From Nonomuraea jiangxiensis (GTDB lineage: Bacteria > Actinomycetota > Actinomycetes > Streptosporangiales > Streptosporangiaceae), in assembly GCF_900099965.1 (NCBI RefSeq), contig NZ_FNDJ01000009.1, forward strand, positions 248,001 to 312,000: DNA of 64,000 nucleotides, given 5' to 3'. Positions 41,308-52,347 of this stretch are shown here, in pieces; the stretch's first letter is position 1, and the number at the start of each line of letters is the position of its first letter. Under the pieces are notes generated by a model. That model had not been told where the DNA came from and did no database searches. It was given only the letters and a program-made list of their open reading frames with translations. The position numbers were made by a program, and so were the translations under genes.

Positions 41308-42197
41308 GCCCGTCCTCCGATCGGTTGTGCGGGACGCTGGCGGAGCTGGCGCAGGGCGCGGTGGCCCTCGGGGCTGCCCTCCGAGCGGACCACCTCGCCG
41401 GTCTCCATGACCTGCTTGAAGCGGCGCAGGTCGTCGCGGACCTGCTGCTCGGGGTGCTCGCCGAACATCCGGGCGACGGCGGCGGCGAGCTTGCGGCCGG
41501 GCGCGCCGTACTCCATCGAGACGTCCACGACAGTGCCGCGCCCGCCGGGGCCAGTGGTGAAGCCGACCAGGCCGGCGTTGGAGACGCCGGTGCCGGGCAC
41601 CGACCGCCAGGCGATCAATTCGCCGGCCCGCTCGTCGATGATCTCGGCTTCCCACTCCAGGTCGATGATCGGGCCCTTGGCCTTCCAGCGGGAGCGGCGC
41701 TCATCGAGGGTGCGCACGGAGTCCAGGTGCACCATGAACGTGGGCAGGTTCTCCAGCTCGCGCCAGAAGCGGTAGACCTCCTCGCGCGGCTTGTTGACGG
41801 TGATGGAGGCGCGCACCTGCAGCGGGCCCTTGGCGTTGGCGGTCCCGCGCCGGGCGCAGGCGGTGTCCAGGGCGGCGATCCCGGCGACCGCGCCGAGCGC
41901 GGCCAGCGCGCGGGCGCGGCGGGCGCCGGTGCGGTTGGCGGCGGCCCTGCCCAGGACGCCGAGGTCCATCGTGTCGCCGACGACCCTGGTCCACGCCCAC
42001 GAGGCGGGGTTCTTGGCGCCGAGCAGCAGCGCGGCGTGCAGGAGCTCGCGCCCGCCGACGAGCCTGGCGAAGGCCGTGGCTCCAGGCGCGTCGTCGACGC
42101 CGCACAGGCGGGTCACGACCCGTGGTGCCGTCAGTTGCGCCGCGCCCAGCGCGAGGCTGGCCCATCCGAGCGCACGGGCGAATCTGTCGGTCATCAT
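41304..42197 (-). CDS. SRPBCC-family protein with hydrophobic N-terminus
   Basis: 297 residues. The first 120 residues hold several hydrophobic stretches (ALGWASLALGAAQLTAP, ELLHAALLLGAKN, ALAALGAVAGIAALD) and may lie at the membrane. The C-terminal half is a polyketide-cyclase/dehydrase-type SRPBCC fold: VRASITVNKPREEVYRFWRE, LPTFMVHLDSVRTLD, GTVVDVSMEYGAPGR. Such folds bind a hydrophobic ligand. Genes of this type often sit beside zinc alcohol dehydrogenases in actinomycetes, as here, where the dehydrogenase start overlaps its stop. The ligand is unknown. Confidence 0.82.
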   Translation of the reverse strand: MMTDRFARALGWASLALGAAQLTAPRVVTRLCGVDDAPGATAFARLVGGRELLHAALLLGAKNPASWAWTRVVGDTMDLGVLGRAAANRTGARRARALAALGAVAGIAALDTACARRGTANAKGPLQVRASITVNKPREEVYRFWRELENLPTFMVHLDSVRTLDERRSRWKAKGPIIDLEWEAEIIDERAGELIAWRSVPGTGVSNAGLVGFTTGPGGRGTVVDVSMEYGAPGRKLAAAVARMFGEHPEQQVRDDLRRFKQVMETGEVVRSEGSPEGHRALRQLRQRPAQPIGGRA

Positions 42198-42532
42198 GTG
42201 TCCTAACGCAGGTTGTGGTGGTATGTGCGTACGCCGCAGGCGGCCTCCGATCTGCTGACCCCCCCGCGTCACCCGTCCCTTGCCCCCGACAAAACGGATG
42301 ACACCAGCGGATCCAGGCACGAAAAGTGCACGTCGCCTCAATGGCCGTCCACGACGGGCTTCACATCCCGCACCCGACCTGCTGACCGGGCGTGTGGCGC
42401 ATCCTCAAGCGCCTGGACATGGGCCGGCTCCCAGCCTGGCAGCGCGCACGCGGGCAGCCGCCCCCACCAGGTCTCATTCCGGGAGCAGTGCCGGCGCGGA
42501 CGACGATGGGAGCACGTTCGTGGTCGGCGAGG
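42198..42532. other. Intergenic region without recognised feature
   Basis: 335 nt between the SRPBCC gene and the 3' end of the PfpI-like gene, both on the - strand. The promoter of the SRPBCC-dehydrogenase pair must lie in it, but no clear -35/-10 pair or repeat stands out. Short frames here lack ribosome sites and coding character. Confidence 0.5.
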
Positions 42533-43108
42533 TCACGCCCGACGTGTAGCGGCGCTGGCCTGCGGGCCTTTGGCGAACTCCTGCACGATGCGCTCGCAGA
42601 AGACCGGCAGGTCGTCGGGCGACCGGCTCGTGGTGATGTTGCCGTCGGTGACGACCGGCTCGTCGACCACGTCGGCCCCGGCGTTGCGCAGGTCGGTACG
42701 CACGCTCGGCCATGAGGTCAGCCGGCGGCCCCGCGCGACGTCGGCCTCGACGAAGTTCCACGGGCCGTGGCAGATCGAAGCGACCGGCTTGCCCGACTGG
42801 ACGAAGTCCCGGACGAACCGCACCGCAGCGGGTTCCATTCGCAACTTGTCCGGGTTCACCGTCCCACCCGGCAGGAGCAGCGCCTCGTAGTCGTCGACCG
42901 ACACCTCGCCGACCAGCCGGTCCACCGTGAAGGTGCCGGCGTCTTCGAGGTCGTGGTCGCGCGCCTGGATTTCGCCGCTGGTGATGGAGACCACGACGGT
43001 GCGGGCGCCGGCGTCGTCCAGCGCTTGCCGCGGCCGCTCCAGCTCGACTCGCTCCACCCCGTCGGCCGCGAGGATGGCGATCCGACGTCCGTTCAGCTCT
43101 CCAGCCAT
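42533..43108 (-). CDS. DJ-1/PfpI-family protein, first copy
   Basis: 191 residues from ATG 43108, which begins one base after the stop of the dehydrogenase upstream. The class I glutamine-amidotransferase-like fold is clear: RIAILAADGVERVELERP, EALLLPGGTVNPDKLR with the conserved Glu region, and the nucleophile Cys113 in ASICHGPWNFVEA. Members act as proteases, glyoxalases or deglycases and stress-protection proteins. Coupling to a formaldehyde-dehydrogenase-like gene suggests reactive-carbonyl defence. That is inferred from context. Confidence 0.9.
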   Translation of the reverse strand: MAGELNGRRIAILAADGVERVELERPRQALDDAGARTVVVSITSGEIQARDHDLEDAGTFTVDRLVGEVSVDDYEALLLPGGTVNPDKLRMEPAAVRFVRDFVQSGKPVASICHGPWNFVEADVARGRRLTSWPSVRTDLRNAGADVVDEPVVTDGNITTSRSPDDLPVFCERIVQEFAKGPQASAATRRA

Positions 43109-43109
43109 G

Positions 43110-44270
43110 TCAGGCACCCGCCCCCGCCATCGCCGGGTGCAGGACGACCTTCGTCCAGCCCTCGTCTCGCTTGTCGAAGTGCTCGTAGGCCTCCGGTGCG
43201 CGGTCGAGGGGCAGCTCGTGGCTGACGATGAAGGACGGTTCGGCCTTGCCTGCGGCGATCAGGTCGCGCAGCTGCCGGTTGTACTTCTTGACCGGGGCCT
43301 GGCCGCTGCCGATGTGCTGGCCCTTGAACCAGAACATGCCGTAGTCGAAGGCGAGTTTGCCCTGCTTGGCCAGCTCGTCGCCGGCTCCGGGGTCCTGCGG
43401 AACGAAGACGCCGACATTGCCGATCTTCCCGGTGAAGCGTACCGAGGCGACCAGCCGGTTCATCGTCAGGTTGGGCTGCTCCTGGCCGTCGGGATCGTGC
43501 GCCTGATAGCCCACGCACTCGCAGCCGTTGTCCGCGCCCAGCCCCATCGTCTCGTCCAGAACGACCTGTACCGGGTCGGCCTTCGAGTCGTCGATGGCGA
43601 TCGCGCCGATCGATTCGGCCAGTCGCAGCCGGTCGGGGTGCCGGTCGACGACCATCACCTTGCTCGCTCCTCGGATGGTCGCCGAGAGGGCAGCCATCAG
43701 CCCGACCGGGCCCGCGCCGTAGATGACCGTTTGGTCGCCGGGCTGCACGCCGGCCATCTCGGTGGCGTGGTAGCCGGTCGGGAAGATGTCGGCGAGCATC
43801 ACGTAGTCGGTCTGGCGCTGCTCGGCGTCCTCGCCCAGCCGCAGGCAGTTGAAGTCGCCCCAGGGTACGCGCAACAGCTCGGCCTGCCCGCCGCCGTACG
43901 GACCCATGTCGGCGAAGCCGTAGGCGGCGCCGGCCATATTCGGCTCAGGCTGGGCGGTCAGGCAGTAGTTCGTCAGCTGACGTTCGCAGTTCTTGCAGTG
44001 CCCGCACGAGATGTTGAACGGCAGGACGACCCAGTCGCCCACCTGGACCTTGTCGACCCCGATGCCGACCTCGACCACCTGACCCATGTTCTCGTGACCG
44101 AACCAGCGGCCGGACTCGAAGTCGGTCCGCCCCTCATACATGTGCAGGTCCGAGCCGCAGATGTTCGCGGACGTGATCCGCACCAGGACGTCGGTCGGCC
44201 GCTCGATCCGCGCGTCCGGCACATCCTTGACACTGACCTGCCGTGGCCCCTCGTACACCACTGCCTTCAT
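43110..44270 (-). CDS. Zinc-dependent dehydrogenase, glutathione-independent formaldehyde dehydrogenase-like
   Basis: 386 residues from ATG 44270, preferred over ATG 44276 because GGGGAGA is then at normal spacing. Catalytic zinc ligands Cys38 (NICGSDLH) and His59-Glu60 (GHENMGQ); structural zinc Cys89, Cys92, Cys95 and Cys103 (CGHCKNCERQLTNYC); nucleotide fold VIYGAGPVGLMAAL. The long insert with GADNGCECVGYQAHDP and GVFVPQDPGAGDELAKQGKL matches the glutathione-independent formaldehyde dehydrogenase (FdhA) subgroup. It would oxidise formaldehyde or other small aldehydes with NAD. It is followed by the PfpI-like gene at 1 nt. Confidence 0.9.
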   Translation of the reverse strand: MKAVVYEGPRQVSVKDVPDARIERPTDVLVRITSANICGSDLHMYEGRTDFESGRWFGHENMGQVVEVGIGVDKVQVGDWVVLPFNISCGHCKNCERQLTNYCLTAQPEPNMAGAAYGFADMGPYGGGQAELLRVPWGDFNCLRLGEDAEQRQTDYVMLADIFPTGYHATEMAGVQPGDQTVIYGAGPVGLMAALSATIRGASKVMVVDRHPDRLRLAESIGAIAIDDSKADPVQVVLDETMGLGADNGCECVGYQAHDPDGQEQPNLTMNRLVASVRFTGKIGNVGVFVPQDPGAGDELAKQGKLAFDYGMFWFKGQHIGSGQAPVKKYNRQLRDLIAAGKAEPSFIVSHELPLDRAPEAYEHFDKRDEGWTKVVLHPAMAGAGA

Positions 44271-44686
44271 GACCATCTCCCCGTCGCGGATGCCTCCCTC
44301 CCCACGGGCGGCCCTCCACGCCGATACCCCCGCAAAACCCCCTGAACCACAGCCGGACGCCTTTCAGTGTCCGAACGATCACTAACCGTCACACAACAGA
44401 GGGCTCGGAACGGTGATCTGATCGCGAGGGCCGGGGGACGGCGCCCGGGCCTTGACCTTCCTGGCCTGGCTGGAGGACGGCGACCCGAATGGCGGGTTCG
44501 GCCCTGCCGTGGTGCCTCGCCCGTGACCGCGGCATCGGTCGACCGCTGTTCTACAGGCCGGCGGTCTCGCCCTGTCCGCCCACACTCCTCCGGCATACCC
44601 TGGCCCCCACCCGGCGCCGCTGCATGTGTCGCGCCACAAGGGTAGTCATTGTCGGGATGGCGTCCGGTTACCGGCGAGGAGCGCCC
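44271..44686. other. Divergent promoter region without recognised gene
   Basis: 416 nt between the - strand dehydrogenase and the + strand membrane protein; both promoters must lie here. Short frames are present but none has a convincing ribosome site and homology. No clear operator was found. Confidence 0.5.
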
Positions 44687-45796
44687 ATGGCCATCAGTGA
44701 GCAGCATCGGCCGGAGATCGTCGTCGGACTCGTGGCGACCCCGCCGGACTATCCGGCGCAGGTGGTCGCGCGGCTCGCCGCCGAGCTGGCCGACCGGCTC
44801 GCCGAGCAGGTGAACCCGCACGTGCGGTGGACCGTCCGGGCAGGCTGGGGTGAAGTCGCTCCGCGCCGCGACGGCGGCGTCGAGGCGCTGCTCGACGATC
44901 TCGCCCGCCGGCGCGCCGAGGCCCGGTGGGACGTCGCGATCTGCCTGACCGACCTGCCGCTGCACACCGAGCGGGTGCCGCTGGTGGCGCATACGTCCGC
45001 CCGGCGCCGAGTCGCGGCGGTGTCCTTGCCCGCGCTGGGGCTGCGCCAGCTGCGAGCGCTCCGCGCCGCCGTTCCGGGTCTCGTGGGCCGGCTGCTCACT
45101 GACACTTCCGAGGAGCGGGTGCCGCCGGCCGGCCGGGCACCGGCCGAGCTGGCCGGCCGGCTCGCCGCCATTCACCGGGTGGTCGGCGAGGCCGATACCG
45201 GGGAACTGGGCTACGTCGCCTCGCGGCTGGCCGGCCGGGTGCGGCTGCTGACCGGAATGATCCGGGCCAACCGCCCGGGGCGCGCCCTGCTGGGCCTGTC
45301 CAAACTCCTGGCCGGCGCATTCGCCACGGCCGCGTTCGCGCTCACCACCAACACCATCTGGGAAATGGGCGATGCGCTCGACGGACTCCGCCTCACCGTG
45401 ATCATGCTTCTCGGGCTGACCGCGCTGGTGACCTGGCTGATCATCGCGCACGACCTGTGGGAGAAACCGGACCGGGAGACACCGGCTGAGCTGGCCCGGC
45501 TGTTCAACCTGGGCACGATCCTCACCCTCACCCTGGCCGCCGCGGTGTCCTATCTGGTGCTGTTCGCCGGAACGACAGTCGCCGCGGCGCTGCTGATCGA
45601 CACATCCGTGCTGGAACATAACCTGCAGCGGCCGGTCGATCTCACCGACTACCTGAACCTGGCCTGGATCATCAGCTCGCTGGCCACCGTCGGCGGCACG
45701 ATCGGCTCCGGGCTGGAGGACGAGGACACGGTGCGGGCCGCCGCTTACGGCTACCATCCCGAACCCGGTGGCTGGCGGGACGAGCAGGACACGTAG
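44687..45796 (+). CDS. Conserved-type membrane protein of unknown function
   Basis: 369 residues from ATG 44687 (GAGGAG 6 nt upstream). The N-terminal 205 residues are soluble and alpha/beta-like, starting EIVVGLVATPPDYPAQVVARL and including DVAICLTDLPLHTERVPLVAH. The C-terminal half has four hydrophobic segments (LLAGAFATAAFALTTNTIW, LTVIMLLGLTALVTWLIIA, ILTLTLAAAVSYLVLFAGTT, NLAWIISSLATVGGTIGSGL) and ends in an acidic tail. No catalytic motif is recognised. It stands alone between the aldehyde-defence genes and the chaperone array, with its own promoter region. Confidence 0.8.
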   Translation: MAISEQHRPEIVVGLVATPPDYPAQVVARLAAELADRLAEQVNPHVRWTVRAGWGEVAPRRDGGVEALLDDLARRRAEARWDVAICLTDLPLHTERVPLVAHTSARRRVAAVSLPALGLRQLRALRAAVPGLVGRLLTDTSEERVPPAGRAPAELAGRLAAIHRVVGEADTGELGYVASRLAGRVRLLTGMIRANRPGRALLGLSKLLAGAFATAAFALTTNTIWEMGDALDGLRLTVIMLLGLTALVTWLIIAHDLWEKPDRETPAELARLFNLGTILTLTLAAAVSYLVLFAGTTVAAALLIDTSVLEHNLQRPVDLTDYLNLAWIISSLATVGGTIGSGLEDEDTVRAAAYGYHPEPGGWRDEQDT

Positions 45797-46031
45797 CTTC
45801 CGCCCCGGGGTCGTCCGCACTGCCGGACGGGCACCGTAGGCCGGCGCCGCCGGCGAGATCGAAGACACGGATTGTGCGTGCCCACGCCTTGCTCGCCGTG
45901 TACCGGTTGATGAGGGGGTTGTTCGGCCTGCTGACGGTGCGAGCTGGGTGGATGAGATTTCGGCAGGCGCGGTGACCGGCGGATGCCGGCGGAGCCGCCC
46001 GACGGCCACGCCGAACGGCGACATTGAATCC

Positions 46032-46395
46032 TCAGTCGCCGGGTGCCGGGCGTCCCTCGCCCGCGGGTGATGAGCGATCGTCGAAGACGAGTTCGCCACC
46101 TAGCTGACTGTACAGCTCCAGCTGATCGTAGTAGATCCGATGAGTGATGATCTTGTCGTTACCGACGGAGCAGGTGCTGGTGCCGCGAACGGCGACGGGT
46201 CGGCCGGTTCCATCCAGTACGCCCCCGCCGGGCAGCATCAAAGGCCCGTTGTGCGTGCCGGTGAGCATCCATTCGGTCACCGCGGGATCGGCGCAGTGCA
46301 CCGTGTGCCAGACCGTCATGCGCAGGTCCGGAAACCCTTTGAAGAGGTCCTCGTAGAACGAGGCTCGAACCTGGAAACCGCGATCACAGGTATCG
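46032..46395 (-). pseudogene. SnoaL-like ester cyclase / NTF2-fold protein, N-terminally truncated
   Basis: The frame ends at TGA 46032 and reads RASFYEDLFKGFPDLRMTV, VTEWMLTGTHNGPLMLPGGG and SVGNDKIITHRIYYDQLELY, the second half of a SnoaL-like polyketide-cyclase fold. The first 40-45 residues of the family are missing: upstream the frame runs into the end of the flavoprotein gene with no start codon or family sequence. A GGGAGG just after the flavoprotein stop shows where an intact gene once began, in another frame. It probably became non-functional by an internal deletion. Confidence 0.6.
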
Positions 46396-46413
46396 GGATC
46401 ACCATCCTCCCTG

Positions 46414-48064
46414 TCAATTCCCGGTCTTGGCGAACCTTTCGTGCACAAGGCGTACCGCCATGGCGCCCTCCCCGACTGCGGACGCGACCCGTTTGATCGA
46501 CCCGCTGCGGACGTCCCCCACGGCGAACACGCCCGGCCGCCCGGTCTCCAGGGGGAAGGGCCTGCCCGTGCGACGAGTCGTTACCCGTGGTGACGAAGCC
46601 CCGGTCGTCCAGCGCGACGGCGCCCGCCAGCCAGCCGGTGTGCGGATCCGCGCCGATGAACACGAACATCGCGTTGGTCTCGATCTCGATGGACTGCCTC
46701 GTTTGATTGTTCTGGGCGCGGACAGCCCGCAGCGAGCCGTCCCCGAGCAGTTCGCGTACCTCGGTGTGGAACATGATCTCGATACCGGGTGTCCGGCCGA
46801 TCGCGTCGATGAGGTAGCGGGACATGCTCTCGCTGAGATCGCCGCCGCGTACGAGCATGCGCACCGACGAGGCGTTCCTGGCCAGGTACAACGCCGCCTG
46901 GCCCGCGGAGTTGCCGCCGCCGACGAGCACCACCGGCGCCTGCCGGCACATGCGCAGCTCGAACGGCGTCGCCGCGTAGTAGACGCCGCAACCTTCGTAC
47001 TTCTCCAGGTCGGGAACGTTGAGTTTGCGGTAGCGAGCGCCGGTGGCGATGAGCACGGCGTGGCCCTGCACAGCGGCCCCACCCTCGACGAGCACGCTGT
47101 AGTGGCCGTTGTCGGACTCCAGCCCGCTCGCCTCGGCCGGTACGGTCAGCCGGGCGCCGAATTTGGCCGCCTGGATGACGGCGCGTTCGGCGAGCTCGGT
47201 GCCCGAGATGCCCGACGGGAAGCCAAGATAGTTTTCGATGCGGGAGGAGGTGCTCGCCTGGCCGCCCGCGGCGACCGCGTCAAGCACCACCGTGGTCAGG
47301 CCCTCCGAGGCCCCGTACACGCTCGCGGCCAGGCCCGCGGGGCCCGCGCCCACGACGATCAGGTCGCACACAGCGTCGCCGCGCCGCGGTACGGGCAGGC
47401 CGACGGTCTTGGCCAGCGTGGCGACGGACGGGTTGCGCAGCACCTGGTCTCCGTGCCAGATCACGACCGGCGTCTCCTGCGGGGAGATACCGAGCTGGCG
47501 CAGCAGCGCCTCCGCTTCCTTGTCCTTTTCCAGGTCGATCCACCGGTGCGGGAGCCTGTTCCGGGCGGCGAACTCGCGCAGCCGGCGGGCATCGGGCGAG
47601 TAGCGGGAGCCGATGATACGGAACCCGGCGTCCATGCCGATCAGCAGGGTACGGCGGGTCAGGTAGGCCCGCAGGACGAGGTCCCCGAACTCCGGGTCAC
47701 CGGCCACCAGCGTGCGCACCTGGTCGGCCCGGACGGCCAGGATCTCGCCGGCCTCCCGCACGACCGCGGTCAGGAACCCGACCTGGCGGGTGAGCAGGCC
47801 CAGCTCGCCGAGGAAACGCCCGGGGCCGTGAACGGCGATCGTCCGCTCCTCCGCGCTGCCGTATCCCTCGACCGTGGCGACCTTGCCGCGAAGGATCACG
47901 ATGAACTCACCGGCAGGCTCGCCCTCCCGGTAGAGGACCTCGCCGGGCGACACGGACCTGCGCTCGCCGCACCGCGACAAGTCCGCGATGCGCCGCTCGT
48001 CCAGCCGGGGATAGGCCCCGTACAGGTCCGGTGTCTCGGTCAGGGTGACCGGCGACTGGGTCAT
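46414..48064 (-). pseudogene. Cyclic-nucleotide-binding domain / thioredoxin-reductase-like flavoprotein, frameshifted near its end
   Basis: ATG 48064 overlaps the thioredoxin stop (ATGA). Residues 1-140 are a CNMP-binding domain (GEVLYREGEPAGEFIVILRG, GRFLGELGLLT). Residues 145-230 are a thioredoxin-like linker. From 235 the FAD/NAD(P) reductase has DLIVVGAGPAGLAASVYGAS and VVLVGGGNSAGQAALYLAR. The redox CxxC of classical thioredoxin reductase is absent (GCGVYYAAT instead), as is common in this fused subgroup. After GFVTTGNDSSHG (nt about 46575) the frame is lost, while the expected ending GRPFPLETGRPGVFAVGDVR and SAVGEGAMAVRLVHERF continues in another frame to TGA 46414. One indel near 46560-46580 explains this: sequencing error or real loss. 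The intact product would be about 550 residues. Confidence 0.82.
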
Positions 48065-48492
48065 GACGGCGTCCTCAGCGTGTCCTCGACCCATTCGCGC
48101 AGCTGGGGCGCCGGGGCCGCGCCGGCGCGTTGAGCCACGACGCGGCCCTCGTTGAGCATCATGAGCGTCGGGACGGCCGTGATCGTGAAGCGCTGCGAGA
48201 GGGCCGGGGCCCGGTCCACATCGACCTTGACGAGCTTCACCCGTCCGGCCATCTCGTGGGCGAGTTGTTCGAGCGCGGGCGTGACCGCCCGGCACGGCGC
48301 GCACCACTGCGCCCAGAAGTCGACGAGTACGGGGAGGCGCGCCCGTTCCGCGACCTCGGCGAAGGTGTCGTCGCCGGCGTCGGCGATCCACGGCAGCGGC
48401 TGGTGACAGTTCCCGCAGCGGGGCCGGCCCTCGGCCGCGGCCGGAACCCTGTTCTGCCTCCCGCAGTTCACGCAGGTCACGACGGTGTTCAT
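48061..48492 (-). CDS. trxC: Thioredoxin with N-terminal zinc ribbon (TrxC-like)
   Basis: 143 residues. Zinc-ribbon cysteines 7, 10, 26 and 29 (CVNCG, CGNCH) precede the thioredoxin fold, whose active site is Trp63-Cys64-Ala65-Pro66-Cys67 with conserved PVLVDFWAQWCAPCR and the cis-proline TAVPTLMM. It reduces protein disulfides in the cytoplasm; the zinc-ribbon type is often linked to oxidative and heat stress. ATG is 1 nt after the clpB stop, and its own stop overlaps the flavoprotein start, so the three are co-translated. The natural partner is the flavoprotein downstream. Confidence 0.93.
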   Translation of the reverse strand: MNTVVTCVNCGRQNRVPAAAEGRPRCGNCHQPLPWIADAGDDTFAEVAERARLPVLVDFWAQWCAPCRAVTPALEQLAHEMAGRVKLVKVDVDRAPALSQRFTITAVPTLMMLNEGRVVAQRAGAAPAPQLREWVEDTLRTPS

Positions 48493-48493
48493 G

Positions 48494-51112
<2,619 letters not shown>

Positions 51113-51121
51113 TCCAGCCTC

Positions 51122-51412
51122 CTAGGGTCGTGAGAGGCCGCGCAGGGCGGCCTCCAGCTCCTCGATCCGGTCGAGGAGGTCGATCACCACGCCGATCGCG
51201 GCGTAGTTGATGGACAGTCCCTCGTGCAGCCGCTGGATCCGGGCCGCGGTTGCCACCTGGGAGGGGGCGAAGCACAACTCCCCCCTGGCGTTCCTGGTCG
51301 GCTCCAGCAGGCCGAGCGTCACCAGCCGGCACACGGCCTGCGGGTGCAGGCCCGTGGCCCGCGCGTAGGAGTCCAGGTCGAGTCGGATCGGGCGGACGAT
51401 CGCGTACGTCAT
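51122..51412 (-). CDS. Chaperone modulator CbpM-like (MerR-type HTH)
   Basis: 96 residues; ATG 51412 overlaps the DnaJ stop (ATGA). LDLDSYARATGLHPQAVCRL, GLLEPTRNARGELCFAP and a C-terminal helix IDLLDRIEELEAALRG match the CbpM/HspR-like layout of a small MerR-type helix-turn-helix with a coiled-coil end. CbpM binds and inhibits the J domain of CbpA; HspR represses dnaK operons. Its place between the dnaJ-type gene and clpB fits either. HAIR elements (HspR sites) were not seen upstream of the operon, which slightly favours the CbpM role. Confidence 0.8.
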   Translation of the reverse strand: MTYAIVRPIRLDLDSYARATGLHPQAVCRLVTLGLLEPTRNARGELCFAPSQVATAARIQRLHEGLSINYAAIGVVIDLLDRIEELEAALRGLSRP

Positions 51413-52347
51413 GAACGCCCCCTCGGGTCGAAGTGAGAGACGGTGGCGAGCTGCTCGAACAGGCGCCGCTCCTCGTCCGTGAGCCTGGCCGGCACCATGA
51501 TCCGGACCTCCGCGAAGAAGTCGCCGGGCGCTCCGCGCGGGTTTGGCATACCGCGGCCCTTCAACCGCAGGCGGCGGCCCGAGGACGTGCCCGGCGGCAC
51601 CTTCACCTTCGCCTCGCCGCCCGGGGTGTCCAGCGCGACCGTGGCGCCCAGCGCCGCCTCCCACGGAGCGAGAGGCAGCGAGGCGTGGATGTCGCGGCCC
51701 TCCACGCGGTAGCGGGGATGGGGGGCGATTCGCATGATCAGCAGGAGGTCGCCGGCCGGCGCTCCGTCGCTTCCATGCCCGCCCTGGCCGGCCAGCCTGA
51801 TCCGCTGACCGTTGGTGACCCCGGGTGGGATGTTGACCTCCAGCCGCCTCCCGCCGGGTAGCGTGATGGCGCGCCGCCCGCCGTGGTAGGCCTCCTCAAC
51901 GGAAAGCGTCAGCTCCGCCTCCTGGTCGGCACCGGGCACGGGGCCCCACTGCCGTCTGCCCCGGCCGCCGAACATGCCGCCGAGCAGGTCCTCCAGGTCG
52001 ACTCCCTCGCCGAAGCCGAAGTCCCCGGGCCGGGCCTGGCGCCACTGGCCGCCCGCGCCGGCCCGCGCGCCGGCGCCCGCACGGGCGCGGGCCCACTCGG
52101 CGGGGTCCACATCGGGCGGCACCTGGCGGAAATCGTGTCCGAACGCGTCGTAGCGGCGGCGCGTCTCGGGATCGGAGAGCACGGAGTACGCCTCCGAGAT
52201 CTCCTTGAACTTGTCCTCGGCGCCGGGATCCTTGTTGACATCAGGGTGATAGGCGCGCACGAGCTTGCGGTAGGCCCGCTGGATCTCGTCGGGGTCGGCG
52301 TTCCTGCCCACGCCGAGCACCTCGTAGTAGTCGCGCCGTGGGGCCAT
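51409..52347 (-). CDS. DnaJ/CbpA-type co-chaperone (no zinc finger)
   Basis: 312 residues from ATG 52347, overlapping the grpE stop by one base (TGATG). The J domain has the HPD tripeptide at 34-36 (YHPDVNKD). A Gly/Ala/Arg-rich linker (RARAGAGARAGAGG) replaces the zinc finger, and the C-terminal substrate-binding barrels follow (EAELTLSVEEAYHGGRRAI, VNIPPGVTNGQRIRLAGQGG, VKVPPGTSSGRRLRLKGRG). This is the class B/CbpA layout. It stimulates the DnaK ATPase and delivers substrates. CbpM-like modulator follows at once. Confidence 0.93.
   Translation of the reverse strand: MAPRRDYYEVLGVGRNADPDEIQRAYRKLVRAYHPDVNKDPGAEDKFKEISEAYSVLSDPETRRRYDAFGHDFRQVPPDVDPAEWARARAGAGARAGAGGQWRQARPGDFGFGEGVDLEDLLGGMFGGRGRRQWGPVPGADQEAELTLSVEEAYHGGRRAITLPGGRRLEVNIPPGVTNGQRIRLAGQGGHGSDGAPAGDLLLIMRIAPHPRYRVEGRDIHASLPLAPWEAALGATVALDTPGGEAKVKVPPGTSSGRRLRLKGRGMPNPRGAPGDFFAEVRIMVPARLTDEERRLFEQLATVSHFDPRGRS

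Noticed and set aside
44267..46099. A 610-codon - strand frame across 44,267-46,099
   Set aside because: Antisense of the membrane protein gene at 44687-45796, which has a good ribosome site and hydrophobic segments; the frame itself is low complexity.
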